Below, one piece after another: positions 41,024 through 48,683 of a stretch of DNA of 48,683 nt. Each line of letters opens with the position of its first letter. Positions within the stretch are counted from its first letter, which is position 1. The stretch is from the NCBI GenBank assembly GCA_910584485.1, contig CAJUAV010000004.1, positions 1 to 48,683 on the forward strand, in the 5' to 3' direction. The notes below the pieces were generated by a model. It saw only the letters and a list, made by a program, of their open reading frames with translations, was not told the DNA's origin and did not search any database. The position numbers and the translations under genes are program-made. This DNA is from an uncultured Alistipes sp. (GTDB lineage Bacteria; Bacteroidota; Bacteroidia; Bacteroidales; Rikenellaceae).

Positions 41024-41380
41024 ATGAACACGAAACGCAGCATGCGGGGCCTCTGCGCCCTGGCGGCGGCAGCGGCGTTGTGCGCCTGCTCCGCACCGAA
41101 GATCGAGGGGGCATGGGTGGAGCCCGTGCCCGGAATGGAGGAGTCCGTGCAGGGCTTCGTGCTGGAGGAGGGCGGCGCGGCCGCCTCGATCGGCATGGCG
41201 ACCCTGCTGTACGAGCGCTGGGAGCGCGACGGGGAGCGGCTCATCCTCGGCGGACGGAGCCTCGGCAACGGCCAAACGCTCGAATTCTCCGATACGCTCG
41301 AAATCCGCAGCCTGACCGACGGACGGCTGACGCTCCGCACGGCCGAAGGGGCCGAGCGCAGCTACGAGCGGCAGCGGTAG
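41024..41380 (+). CDS. lipocalin-like lipoprotein
   Basis: This 118-residue protein has a signal with lipobox LCAC (residues about 18-21) and one small barrel: KIEGAWVEPVPGMEESVQGF, then EEGGAAASIGMATLLYERWE, and GGRSLGNGQTLEFSDTLEIR. This matches the short lipocalin-family lipoproteins common in Bacteroidota, whose ligand is unknown. Starts at 41012 and 41042 are also in frame. It has its own promoter and is followed by a repeat region. Confidence 0.85.
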   Translation: MNTKRSMRGLCALAAAAALCACSAPKIEGAWVEPVPGMEESVQGFVLEEGGAAASIGMATLLYERWERDGERLILGGRSLGNGQTLEFSDTLEIRSLTDGRLTLRTAEGAERSYERQR

Positions 41381-41385
41381 GCGCC

Positions 41386-41580
41386 GCTTGCGCCGAAATG
41401 CGGGTGGCGGCCCTTCGCCGAGGGGGTGGAGAGCTGCGCAACCCGCGGCGGCAGATTGCACCGAAATTCGGAAGCCGGCCTTCTGCCGATGGAGAACGCC
41501 GGCGGATCGTGCAATCCGCCGCCCGCGCCGAAACCTGTTTTCCGCCGAGAGGGAAGCTGCGCAACCGCCGCTTGCAACGA
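41386..41580. repeat. degenerate ~65-base repeats between lipocalin and ferredoxin genes
   Basis: Recurring pieces are GCGCCGAAA or GCACCGAAA (near 41389, 41456 and 41525), CTTCTGCCGA/CTTCGCCGAG, and AGCTGCGCAACC (near 41432 and 41562). They give three to four decayed units about 65 bases long. No gene is visible. Confidence 0.65.
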
Positions 41581-41581
41581 A

Positions 41582-41615
41582 AAGCGGGAGACCTTCTTCG
41601 TGAAGGCCTCCCGCT
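41582..41615 (-). terminator. terminator of the ferredoxin gene
   Basis: On the minus strand, AAGCGGGAGGCCTTC pairs with GAAGGTCTCCCGCTT across a short loop (one mismatch) and is followed by TTCG. It begins about 21 bases after the stop at 41636. Confidence 0.75.
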
Positions 41616-41635
41616 TGTTCTTCGTCGGGGGGATG

Positions 41636-41806
41636 TTATTCGCCCGGGACGATCGCTTCGCTCGGGCAGACGCCTGCGCAGGTGCCGCAGTCGATGCACT
41701 TGTCGGGATCGATGACGTAGATATCGCCGGCGGAGATAGCCTCTACGGGGCACTCGCCGATGCAGGTACCGCAAGCGACGCAAGCGTCGGTAATTTTGTA
41801 AGCCAT
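41636..41806 (-). CDS. 2[4Fe-4S] ferredoxin (56 residues)
   Basis: The full protein is a clostridial-type ferredoxin: MAYKITDACVACGTCIGECP, then DIYVIDPDKCIDCGTCAGVC and PSEAIVPGE. Two C-x2-C-x2-C-x3-CP motifs provide eight Cys for two [4Fe-4S] clusters. It is a cytoplasmic low-potential electron carrier, for example for pyruvate:ferredoxin oxidoreductase, and a possible partner for the NfnAB-like enzyme at 1651-3932. It has a perfect promoter that overlaps the end of serS, and its own terminator. Confidence 0.96.
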   Translation of the reverse strand: MAYKITDACVACGTCIGECPVEAISAGDIYVIDPDKCIDCGTCAGVCPSEAIVPGE

Positions 41807-41849
41807 AATCGTGGTTGTTAAGTTAAGTTTGTGTGTGTATTGCGTTATG

Positions 41850-41879
41850 CAAATATAGCGCTTTATTTGATAATATCAA
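41850..41879 (-). promoter_or_regulatory. promoter of the ferredoxin gene
   Basis: Minus-strand TTG (41879-41877), 19 bases, TATATTTG (41857-41850). Full consensus. The TTG falls within the last codons of serS, and the -7 box is just after the serS stop. Confidence 0.78.
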
Positions 41880-43134
41880 ACCCCGTGTAGGGAATTAATG
41901 CCTCGGGGATGCGGATGCCTTCGGGCGTCTGGTTGTTTTCGAGCAGCGCGGCGACGATGCGCGGCAGGGCCAGCGACGAACCGTTCAGCGTGTGGGCCAG
42001 GCGGATCTTCTTCTCGGCGTCGCGGTAGCGCAGCTTGAGGCGGTTGGCCTGGAACGACTCGAAATTCGAAACGGACGACACCTCCAGCCAGCGCTGCTGC
42101 GCCTCGGAGTAGACCTCGAAATCGTAGGTCAGGGCCGAGGTGAAGGACATGTCGCCGCCGCAGAGCCGCAGGATGCGGTAGGGGAGCCCCAGCGAGCGGA
42201 CGATCCCCTCGACGTGGGCCACCATGCCGTCGAGCGCCTCGTACGACGTTTCGGGCAGCGACAGCTGGACGATCTCCACCTTGTCGAACTGGTGCAGGCG
42301 GTTCAGGCCGCGCACGTCCTTGCCGTAGGAGCCCGCCTCGCGACGGAAGCAGGGGGTGTAGGCGGTCATCTTCACGGGGAAATCCTGCTCGTCGAGGATC
42401 ACGTCGCGGTAGATGTTCGTCACGGGAACCTCGGCCGTCGGCACGAGGTAGAAATTGTCGGCCGTGGCGTGGTACATCTGCCCCTCCTTGTCGGGCAGCT
42501 GGCCCGTGCCGAAGCCCGACGCCTCGTTCACCATCACGGGAGGTTCGACCTCGAGGTACCCCGCCCGCGTGTTGCAGTCGAGGAAATAGTTGATGAGCGC
42601 GCGCTGCAGACGGGCGCCCTTGCCCTTGTAGACGGGGAAGCCCGCACCGGTCAGCTTCACGCCGAGGTCGAAATCGATGATGTCGTATTTGCGGGCCAGC
42701 TCCCAGTGGGGCAGCGGCTCGGCAGGGAGCTCGGTGTAGCTCTCGACGAGCTTCACGACGAGGTTGTCTTCGGCCGTGCGGCCTTCGGGAACGATCTCGG
42801 CGGGGAAGTTCGGCAGCGTGACCAGCACGCTCTGCAACTCCTCCTGCACGCTCTTCGACTCCTCCTGCAGCGCGGTCGAGCGCGCCTTCAGGTCGGCGAC
42901 GAAGCGCTTGCGCTCCTCGGCCTCCTCGCGGCGGCCCTGCCCCATGAGCATGCCGATCTCCTTGGCGGCCTTGTTCTGGGCGGCCAGCGCGGTGTCGAGT
43001 TCGACCTGTATGGCGCGGCGGCGGTCGTCCAGCGCGAAGATCCGATCGATGACGGGGGCGGCGTCGACGCCCTTCTTGGCCAGCTTGCGCTCGGCAGCGG
43101 CCCGATCGTCCCGAATTTGCTTGATTGTAAGCAT
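41863..43134 (-). CDS. serS: seryl-tRNA synthetase
   Basis: This 423-residue enzyme has the normal bacterial SerRS layout: an N-terminal coiled-coil arm (about 1-105, with DRAAAERKLAKKG and AQNKAAKEIGMLMGQG) that grips the long arm of tRNA-Ser, then the class II catalytic core. Motif 2 is FRREAGSYGKDVRGLNRLHQ, and motif 3 is near LAHTLNGSSLALPRIVAALLENN. The C-terminus is RIPEALIPYTGFDIIK. All class II motifs are intact. It is divergent from the U32 gene. Confidence 0.98.
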   Translation of the reverse strand: MLTIKQIRDDRAAAERKLAKKGVDAAPVIDRIFALDDRRRAIQVELDTALAAQNKAAKEIGMLMGQGRREEAEERKRFVADLKARSTALQEESKSVQEELQSVLVTLPNFPAEIVPEGRTAEDNLVVKLVESYTELPAEPLPHWELARKYDIIDFDLGVKLTGAGFPVYKGKGARLQRALINYFLDCNTRAGYLEVEPPVMVNEASGFGTGQLPDKEGQMYHATADNFYLVPTAEVPVTNIYRDVILDEQDFPVKMTAYTPCFRREAGSYGKDVRGLNRLHQFDKVEIVQLSLPETSYEALDGMVAHVEGIVRSLGLPYRILRLCGGDMSFTSALTYDFEVYSEAQQRWLEVSSVSNFESFQANRLKLRYRDAEKKIRLAHTLNGSSLALPRIVAALLENNQTPEGIRIPEALIPYTGFDIIK

Positions 43135-43174
43135 CTTATTTTTGCTTTAGATGATACGTTCGATTTCCGATCGA

Positions 43175-43182
43175 CAAAAATA
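43175..43182 (-). promoter_or_regulatory. promoter -7 element of serS
   Basis: Minus-strand TATTTTTG (43182 to 43175), full TAnnTTTG match, 41 bases before the start. Confidence 0.6.
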
Positions 43183-43205
43183 CAAAACAATTCGTAAAAT
43201 TGTCT

Positions 43206-43213
43206 TACTTTTG
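43206..43213 (+). promoter_or_regulatory. promoter -7 element of the U32 gene
   Basis: TACTTTTG, full match, 18 bases before GTG 43231, which supports the GTG start. Confidence 0.65.
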
Positions 43214-43230
43214 TCGAAAATCCCGCACGC

Positions 43231-45045
43231 GTGAAACGAATCGAACTGCTGGCTCCGGCCCGAGACCATGCCGCGGCGCGCATCGCCGTCGATGCGGGCG
43301 CCGACGCCGTCTACATCGGCGGTTCGCGCTTCGGGGCGCGGCGCGGCGCGGTCAACCCGATCGAGGAGATCCGCCGCACGGTCGACTACGCCCGCCCGTA
43401 CGGCGTGCGCGTCTACGCCACGCTCAACACGCTGCTTTGGGACGACGAACTGGCCGCCGCCGAGCAGGAGGCGCGCGCCCTGCTCGAGGCGGGGGTCGAC
43501 GCGCTGATCGTGCAGGACATGGCCCTGCGCCGCATGGAGCTCGGCTGCGAGTTGCACGCCTCGACGCAGGTGCAGATCCGCACCCCCGAAACGGCCCGTT
43601 TTCTGGCCGAGGCGGGTTTCGCGCGCGTCATTCTGGAGCGGGCCCTCTCGCTCGACGAGATCCGCGCCGTCTGCGCCGCGACGACGGCCGAGGTCGAATG
43701 CTTCGTCCACGGAGCGATTTGCGTGGGGTACAGCGGCCGCTGCTTCCTCTCGCGTTCGATGTCGCCGCGCAGCGGCAACCGCGGGGCGTGCAGCCAGCCC
43801 TGCCGCCTGCCGTGGAACCTCACGGACGGTGCGGGCCGCACCCTCCTGGCGGGCAAACACCTCCTTTCGGTGCGCGACCTGAACCTCTCGGAGCGGCTGG
43901 GCGACCTGCTCGACGCCGGCGTCTCGTCGTTCAAGATCGAGGGGCGCCTCAAGGACGAGGGCTATATCCGCAACGTCGTGGCGGGCTATCGCGCGGCGCT
44001 CGATCGGGCGCTGGCTGCGCGGCCGCACCTCTGCCGCGCCTCGGTCGGCGAGAGCCGCCCCGACTTTACGCCCGTCTTCGCGAAGAGCTTCACCCGCGGC
44101 GAATCCTGCTACTACCTCGACGGCAAACGGCGGGGCGTCGCCTCGTTCGATACGCCCAAGGCGATGGGCGAATACCTGGGCCGCATCGCCGAGGTCTCGC
44201 CGCGCGGCTACCGCATCGATGCGGCGCAACGGCTCGCCCCGGGCGACGGCATCTGCCTCATGACGCCCGAGGGGCTGCGCGGTACGAACGTCAACGCCGT
44301 GCGCGGGGAGTGGATCTTCCCGAACCGCATGGAGCGCGCGGCGGTCGGAACGCCCCTCTACCGCAACTACGACCATCTGTTCAACAAGCAGCTGGCGGCC
44401 AGCCGCATGCGCCGCACGATCGCGGTCGATGCCGCGGTCGAGGCGACCGCCGAGGGGGTCGCGCTGCGCCTGACGGACTGCGAGGGGATTTCGGTCGCCG
44501 TATCGCGCGCCGTCGGGCTCGATCCCGCGCAGGCCCCCGAGCGCAACGCCGAGGCGATCGGGCGGCAGCTGCGCCGCAGCGGCGATACGATCTTCGAGGT
44601 CCGCGCGATCTCGGTGACGGGCGCCGAGTGGTTCGTGCCCGCCTCGCTGGCGGCCGAGCTGCGCCGTGAGGGGCTCGAGCGGCTGCGGACGGCGCGTCCC
44701 GTGCGGCCGCGGCGCGTGACGGCGGAGGATCGGACGGCCCGCTATCCCGCGACGGTCGTCGGGGCCGACGAGAACGTGACGAACCGCCTCGCGGAGGCTT
44801 TCTACCGCGACCACGGGGTCGTACGCATCGAGCCGCCGCTCGAACGGGCCGCCTCGACCGCGGGGCGCTGCGTGATGCAGTCGGCCTACTGCCTGCGGCG
44901 CGAGCTGGGCGAGTGTCTGCGCGAGCGGCCGCGCCTGCGGGGCGAGCTCTACCTCGAAGGGGCGGGGCATCGCTATCGGCTCGATTTCGATTGCGCGCGG
45001 TGCGAAATGCGGCTGGTGGACTGCACGGGGGCGCGCGAGGCGTAA
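43231..45045 (+). CDS. peptidase U32-family protein (RlhA/TrhP-like RNA hydroxylation)
   Basis: This 604-residue protein starts at GTG (MKRIELLAPARDHAAARIAV as translated). The U32 barrel has AGADAVYIGGSRFGAR, VDALIVQDMALRR, and the cluster-type motif VECFVHGAICVGYSGRCFLS, with the later Cys pair in NRGACSQPCRLPW. SSFKIEGRLKDEGYIRNVV ends it. The C-terminal part is the DUF3656-type extension. Though named as peptidases, members such as RlhA and TrhP hydroxylate 23S rRNA or tRNA with prephenate-dependent chemistry. The next gene, 27 bases away, is an rRNA-type methyltransferase, which fits RNA modification. Confidence 0.92.
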   Translation: MKRIELLAPARDHAAARIAVDAGADAVYIGGSRFGARRGAVNPIEEIRRTVDYARPYGVRVYATLNTLLWDDELAAAEQEARALLEAGVDALIVQDMALRRMELGCELHASTQVQIRTPETARFLAEAGFARVILERALSLDEIRAVCAATTAEVECFVHGAICVGYSGRCFLSRSMSPRSGNRGACSQPCRLPWNLTDGAGRTLLAGKHLLSVRDLNLSERLGDLLDAGVSSFKIEGRLKDEGYIRNVVAGYRAALDRALAARPHLCRASVGESRPDFTPVFAKSFTRGESCYYLDGKRRGVASFDTPKAMGEYLGRIAEVSPRGYRIDAAQRLAPGDGICLMTPEGLRGTNVNAVRGEWIFPNRMERAAVGTPLYRNYDHLFNKQLAASRMRRTIAVDAAVEATAEGVALRLTDCEGISVAVSRAVGLDPAQAPERNAEAIGRQLRRSGDTIFEVRAISVTGAEWFVPASLAAELRREGLERLRTARPVRPRRVTAEDRTARYPATVVGADENVTNRLAEAFYRDHGVVRIEPPLERAASTAGRCVMQSAYCLRRELGECLRERPRLRGELYLEGAGHRYRLDFDCARCEMRLVDCTGAREA

Positions 45046-45072
45046 CAACGGGCGGGCCGCGGCGGCCCGCCG

Positions 45073-45969
45073 ATGAAAGAAAAAACGATGCAACAGCAAC
45101 TGACACCCGATTTCGGGGATTACGAACTGCTCGATACGGGCGATTTCGAAAAGCTCGAACGTTTCGGCCGCTACACGACGCGGCGTCCCGAGCCGCAGGC
45201 CATCTGGCGCCGCAGCCTCTCGGAGGAGGCGTGGCGCGCGGCGGCCGACGCCTCGTTTCTGCGCGACCGCCGCAGTGACGAGCGGGGCGAATGGCGGCTC
45301 AAGCCGCAGACGCCCGACCGCTGGTCGGTCGAATACCGCTATCGGGGGATGCGGCTGCGCATGCGGCTCGGCCTCACCTCGTTCAAGCACGTGGGGATCT
45401 TTCCCGAGCAGGCGGCCAACTGGAATTTCATCTACGACCGCTGTCGCGCCTTCTCCGCCGCACGGGCGCCGCGCGTGCTGAACCTCTTCGCTTACACGGG
45501 CGGGGCGACGCTCGCCGCACGCGCCGCGGGGGCCGAGACGACGCACGTCGACTCGGTGCGGCAGGTGGTGACCTGGGCGCGCGAGAACATGGAGCAGAGC
45601 GGCCTGGAGGGGGTGCGCTGGATCGTCGAGGATGCGTTGAAATTCGTGCGGCGCGAGGTGCGCCGCGGCAACCGCTACGACGGCATCATCCTCGACCCGC
45701 CCGCCTACGGCCGCGGCGCGGAGGGCGAAAAGTGGGTGCTGGAGGAGCACATCGGCCCGATGCTGGCCTGCTGCGCCGAGCTGCTTGAGCTGCGCGACGC
45801 GTTTCTGGTGCTCAACCTCTACTCGATGGGGCTCTCGTCGACGCTGGCCCGCACGGCCGTGCGGCAGGCCTTCGGAGCGCCCGCCGAGGAGCAGTGGGGC
45901 GAACTCTGCTTTACGGATCGGGCGGGCAAAGAGCTGCCGCTGGGAACGTATTACCGCTTTACGAGGTAG
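45073..45969 (+). CDS. class I SAM-dependent methyltransferase (RlmI/RlmK-like)
   Basis: This 298-residue protein has a Rossmann methyltransferase domain with motif I VLNLFAYTGGATLAARAAGA, motif II HVDSVRQVV and motif IV GIILDPPAYGRGAEGEKW, near the DPPxF/Y of RNA methyltransferases. The N-terminal region lacks a PUA domain, so it equals the catalytic part of RlmI/RlmK enzymes. It likely methylates 23S rRNA, but the base is unknown. ATG 45088 (MQQQL) is an alternative start. It is probably in one transcript with the U32 gene. Confidence 0.9.
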   Translation: MKEKTMQQQLTPDFGDYELLDTGDFEKLERFGRYTTRRPEPQAIWRRSLSEEAWRAAADASFLRDRRSDERGEWRLKPQTPDRWSVEYRYRGMRLRMRLGLTSFKHVGIFPEQAANWNFIYDRCRAFSAARAPRVLNLFAYTGGATLAARAAGAETTHVDSVRQVVTWARENMEQSGLEGVRWIVEDALKFVRREVRRGNRYDGIILDPPAYGRGAEGEKWVLEEHIGPMLACCAELLELRDAFLVLNLYSMGLSSTLARTAVRQAFGAPAEEQWGELCFTDRAGKELPLGTYYRFTR

Positions 45970-46376
45970 GGGACGGCGCGGCGGGCGGCAGGGATCGGCG
46001 GTGCAGCCGTCGGCGGGCTGTCGGGCACCGTCGCCGATCGGAACGGTTCGACCTCGTAAGAGGTCGGCGGGCCGAAGCCTCCGTACGCGGAGGCCCGCAG
46101 TGCTTCGCATGCGGGTGCTTCACAGGCTCGACGCGTTCGGCTGTCGGTGGCGAACTGTTGCAGCGGATTCGATGGCGCAGCCATCGGCAGCCCGCAGCCG
46201 CCCCTGGGCGGAGGGCTGCATTTCGCCGAGGGCTCATGCGGCTTCCTCCGCTCGGCTGCCGGGCTGAAAAGGAATTTGCGCATAGCGTCGGCGAACTGCC
46301 CGTGATCGGACGGCCCGGGCAAAGGGCGGCATTCGGCTGCCGCCCGACGAAGATTATTCAATCAACCGCTTTCGAT
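45970..46376. repeat. GC-rich dispersed repeat block (copy B)
   Basis: No gene is seen. Module 1 (46063-46100) has GTCGGCGGGCCGAAGCCTCC, then four bases and GCGGAGGC, and matches 27946-27983. Module 2 (46185-46265) starts CGGCAGCCCGCAGCCGCCCC and ends CCGCTCGGCTGCCGGGCTG, matching 27845-27920. The order of the modules is reversed compared with copy A, but both point the same way. Confidence 0.85.
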
Positions 46377-46670
46377 ATGATTTTTCTGCTTTTTCTTTTC
46401 GGACTGCTGGGCGACTGCCTGCTTTCGGTGCTGGTCGGCATGATCGGCGCTTCGCGCCGCATCGGCTTCGGCTGGGCCTTTCTGGTCAGCGTGCTGCTGA
46501 CCCCGTTCGTCGGCCTGCTGTGCGTGCTGCTCTCCGAGCAGCTGCCTGCGGCGGAAGAGCGTCGCTGGGGCTGCCTCGGAACGCTTTTCGCGGGGCTCGG
46601 CTGCCTCTGCCTGCTCGTTTTTCTGGTGCTGCTGCTGACGGGCGGCGCCGCGGCTCTGGCGCTGCTGTAG
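46377..46670 (+). CDS. small hydrophobic membrane protein, unknown
   Basis: This 97-residue protein has two or three transmembrane helices: MIFLLFLFGLLGDCLLSVLV, then FGWAFLVSVLLTPFVGLLCV, and CLCLLVFLVLLLTGGAAALA. A short charged loop (EQLPAAEERR) lies between the second and third. I do not recognise a family; similar short phospholipid-scramblase-like or DUF proteins are frequent. No promoter is visible. It converges on the chromate transporter gene with only 7 bases between. Confidence 0.6.
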   Translation: MIFLLFLFGLLGDCLLSVLVGMIGASRRIGFGWAFLVSVLLTPFVGLLCVLLSEQLPAAEERRWGCLGTLFAGLGCLCLLVFLVLLLTGGAAALALL

Positions 46671-46677
46671 CCTGTTG

Positions 46678-47250
46678 TCAGCAAATACGGTAGATCAGGA
46701 TGCCTGCCGCCGCCGAGAGAGCGATGAGCAGGATGGGGTTCACCTTGCGCCACTGGCCGACCAGGACGCCTCCGAAGAGCAGCCAGCTCCACGGATCGAT
46801 GAAGTTGCGTTCGCTCTCGGCGGCGCCGTGCGGGAAGATGAGCAGCAGCGCGGCCGCGGCGATCATGCCGATCACGACGGGCCGCATGCCGAGCATCGCC
46901 CCTTCGACGAAGCGGTTGTCGCGCAGCTTCAGGAAGAAGCGCGTGATGAGCAGCATGATCGTCAGCGCGGGGAGGCAGACGGCCGCCGTGGCGACGAGGG
47001 CTCCCAGCACGCCACACCCGGGAGAACCCGCCTGCGATCCGACGGTGTAGCCGACGTAGGTGGCCGAGTTGATGGCGATGGGCCCCGGCGTGATCTGCGA
47101 GACGGCCACGATGTCGGCGAATTCGCCGTTGGTCATCCAGGCGTGGCGGACCACCACCTCGTTCTGAATGAGCGACAGCATCGCGTAGCCGCCGCCGAAT
47201 CCGAAGAATCCGATCTTCAGATAGGAGAGAAAAAGCTGCCAGAAGATCAT
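46678..47250 (-). CDS. chromate transporter family, half-size subunit 2
   Basis: This 190-residue protein is a single CHR domain with about six helices. It has IGFFGFGGGYAMLSLIQNEVV and VSQITPGPIAINSATYVGY, the two motifs of the ChrA family. It overlaps the end of its paralog upstream by four bases (ATGA), so the two are translated together and likely form a heterodimer. The solute is not certain: many half-size CHR pairs are in organisms never exposed to chromate and may move other anions. Confidence 0.9.
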   Translation of the reverse strand: MIFWQLFLSYLKIGFFGFGGGYAMLSLIQNEVVVRHAWMTNGEFADIVAVSQITPGPIAINSATYVGYTVGSQAGSPGCGVLGALVATAAVCLPALTIMLLITRFFLKLRDNRFVEGAMLGMRPVVIGMIAAAALLLIFPHGAAESERNFIDPWSWLLFGGVLVGQWRKVNPILLIALSAAAGILIYRIC

Positions 47251-47783
47251 CGTGCGGTGTTTCGAAAGTGGTACAATTCCCAGCCGATGCCGCAGAGGGC
47301 TGCGGCGACCAGTACGGCGATCGGCGACCAGCCGAGCCCCCAGATGGCGAGCGCCGCGCCGACGATCACGGCGCAGAGGGCGGGGTGCATGCCGCGCGAG
47401 AGCGAGAGGACGGGGGCGACGATGAGCGCCACCACCGCAGGACGCATCCCCTTGAAGGCTGCGTCGACCCACGGGTCGTGGCGGATGTCGGCGAAGAGCA
47501 GCGCCACGAGCAGGATCACCGTGAAGGAGGGGACCACCACTCCCGCGATCGAGGCGAGGGCGCCGCGCAGTCCGCGGAGCTTGTAGCCGACGAAGACCGC
47601 CGTGTTGAGGGCGATGGGACCCGGGGCGGACTGGGCGAGGGTCAGCAGATCCAGAAATTCGTCGCGTGCGATCCAGCCGCGGCGGTCGATCACCTCGTGT
47701 TCGATGATCGGAATCATGGCGTAGCCTCCGCCGAAGGTGAAGGCGCCGATCTTGAAGAAGCTGCGAAAGAGTTCGAGAGTCAT
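47247..47783 (-). CDS. chromate transporter family, half-size subunit 1
   Basis: This 178-residue CHR domain begins MTLELFRSFFKIGAFTFGGG, with YAMIPIIEHEVIDRRGWIAR and LAQSAPGPIALNTAVFVGYK. The second half has six helices like its partner, as in the split ChrA1/ChrA2 type. It follows rsmE by 45 bases on the same strand without an evident promoter. Confidence 0.9.
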   Translation of the reverse strand: MTLELFRSFFKIGAFTFGGGYAMIPIIEHEVIDRRGWIARDEFLDLLTLAQSAPGPIALNTAVFVGYKLRGLRGALASIAGVVVPSFTVILLVALLFADIRHDPWVDAAFKGMRPAVVALIVAPVLSLSRGMHPALCAVIVGAALAIWGLGWSPIAVLVAAALCGIGWELYHFRNTAR

Positions 47784-47828
47784 GGCATGTCCGGTTGTTT
47801 CATCGGAGCGGCAGGCGGGGCCCCTCCT

Positions 47829-48542
47829 TCAATGATTCGCTACCGAAACCATCACCGTCGCGACGACGGCCGCCGTCTCGGTGCGCAGGCGCTGCGGGCC
47901 GAGGGTGATCTCCTCGAACCCCGCCGCGATCGCCGCGTCGATCTCTTCGGGCGAAAAATCCCCCTCGGGACCGATCAGCACCTGCACCGCCTCCCCTGCG
48001 CGCAGGGCGGCGGCGAGGTAGCTCTTTCCCGCCGCGGTGCGGGCCGCATCGCAGTGGGCGATCAGGCGGCGCCCCTCGAAGGGGCGTTCGATCGCTTCGC
48101 GGAAGGAGGTCAGCGGCTGCAGCGCGGGCCGATAGGCCTTGAGCGACTGCTTCATGGCCGCCGTGATAACCTTCTCGCTGCGCTCGGGTTTGAAGACGCG
48201 CCGTTCGCTGCGGGCCGTTTCGAGGGGGATGATCTCCGTGATGCCCACCTCGGTCGCCTTTTCGAGAAACCATTCGTAGCGGTCGGCGTTCTTGGTCGGC
48301 GCCACGGCCATCGAGAGGCGGTAGGGGAGCGGTTCGAAATCGGTCGCCGTCTCCTCGATGCGGACCGTGCAGCGCTTCGGGTGGTCGTCGACGATGCGGC
48401 CGCGGCAGAGGGTGCCGCGCCCGTCGGTCAAGGCGAGCGGATCGCCCGCCGCGAGACGCAGGACGCGTACGCAGTGTTTCGACTCCTCCTCCGTGAGCGT
48501 GTGGAGCGGTCGCTCGATTTGGGGTGCGTAAAAGAGTTGCAT
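47829..48542 (-). CDS. rsmE: 16S rRNA (uracil1498-N3)-methyltransferase
   Basis: This 237-residue SPOUT enzyme has an N-terminal PUA-like domain (1-75, HTLTEEESKHCVRVLRLAAG, LTDGRGTLCRGRIV). The knotted SAM-binding domain follows, with EKATEVGITEIIPLETARSER, KQSLKAYRPALQPL, and the knot motif VLIGPEGDFSPEEID, then LGPQRLRTETAAVVA. It methylates U1498 of 16S rRNA. All signature motifs are intact. Upstream (48543-48683) I see no gene or promoter up to the window edge. Confidence 0.96.
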   Translation of the reverse strand: MQLFYAPQIERPLHTLTEEESKHCVRVLRLAAGDPLALTDGRGTLCRGRIVDDHPKRCTVRIEETATDFEPLPYRLSMAVAPTKNADRYEWFLEKATEVGITEIIPLETARSERRVFKPERSEKVITAAMKQSLKAYRPALQPLTSFREAIERPFEGRRLIAHCDAARTAAGKSYLAAALRAGEAVQVLIGPEGDFSPEEIDAAIAAGFEEITLGPQRLRTETAAVVATVMVSVANH

Positions 48543-48683
48543 GGCAGTTGTTTTTGCCGTCGTTTTTTTTCGAAGAAGCGGTGCCGAGCCGCGGTCCGGC
48601 CGCAGAGGTCCGTTTTTGCGCCTGCTTGTCCGTCGCTCGGACTGCTTTCGAGCTGCTTTCGCCCTCGCTTGGACTGCGTCCGA

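Overview
The window looks like chromosome from a G+C-rich member of the Bacteroidales, most likely an Alistipes-like Rikenellaceae. The evidence is the Bacteroidota promoter pattern (TTG, 19-22 bases, TAnnTTTG) upstream of many genes, the Bacteroidota-restricted families (DUF5606, DUF5689, DUF3868, DUF4906, Mfa1/Mfa2 fimbrillins), the type V pilus operon, and the NfnAB-type ferredoxin/NADPH enzyme. The genus is inference; no rRNA is present.

Layout. 1-405: three leftward tRNA genes (Val, Val, Asn; the first is cut by the window edge). 523-7880: rightward run of a DUF1573 protein, NfnA/NfnB, RecG, a DUF3108 protein and a membrane-anchored coiled-coil protein. 7978-10127: leftward methylglyoxal synthase, DUF5606 protein and MscS channel. 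10221-13723: rightward SerB, two overlapping DUF5689 lipoproteins and uracil-DNA glycosylase. 13787-16917: leftward UROD-family protein, RhaM-type mutarotase and FucP-type permease, broken by a 528-base repeat-rich gap. 17212-26579: mostly leftward housekeeping and accessory genes (serine hydrolase, DUF892 protein, serine dehydratase, outer-membrane efflux lipoprotein, tRNA-Arg, GH3 glycosidase, aminotransferase), plus a tiny rightward desulforedoxin. 26813-28279: tRNA-Ser, an AT-rich orphan gene and a block of GC-rich repeats.

28280-39410 is the most interesting part. A tyrosine recombinase is followed, 3 bases after its stop codon, by one arm of a 17-base inverted repeat (16 of 17 matching). 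The other arm lies just downstream of a strong rightward TTG/TAnnTTTG promoter that points into a six-gene type V fimbrial operon (DUF3575, DUF3868-OmpA-like, Mfa1-family major subunit, Mfa2-family anchor, an accessory fimbrillin lipoprotein, and a DUF4906 tip-like protein). This has the form of an invertible on/off promoter, here in the ON orientation. The accessory fimbrillin carries a 117-base tandem repeat at its 5' end, in frame.

39776-48542: divergent HxlR regulator and FMN-binding reductase (the reductase ends in a GCA-repeat-encoded polyalanine), a lipocalin-like lipoprotein, a two-cluster ferredoxin, SerS, a U32 peptidase-family protein with an rRNA-type methyltransferase, a small membrane protein, a pair of half-size chromate transporters and RsmE.

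A second theme is a set of GC-rich, imperfect tandem or dispersed repeats at gene borders (about 15.0, 17.0, 27.8-28.1, 35.0, 39.5, 41.4 and 46.1 kb). Two modules recur nearly word for word at 27.9 kb and 46.1 kb, and one of them is also the seed of the 117-base repeat in the fimbrial gene. Several periods that I could measure (33, 99, 117) are multiples of three.
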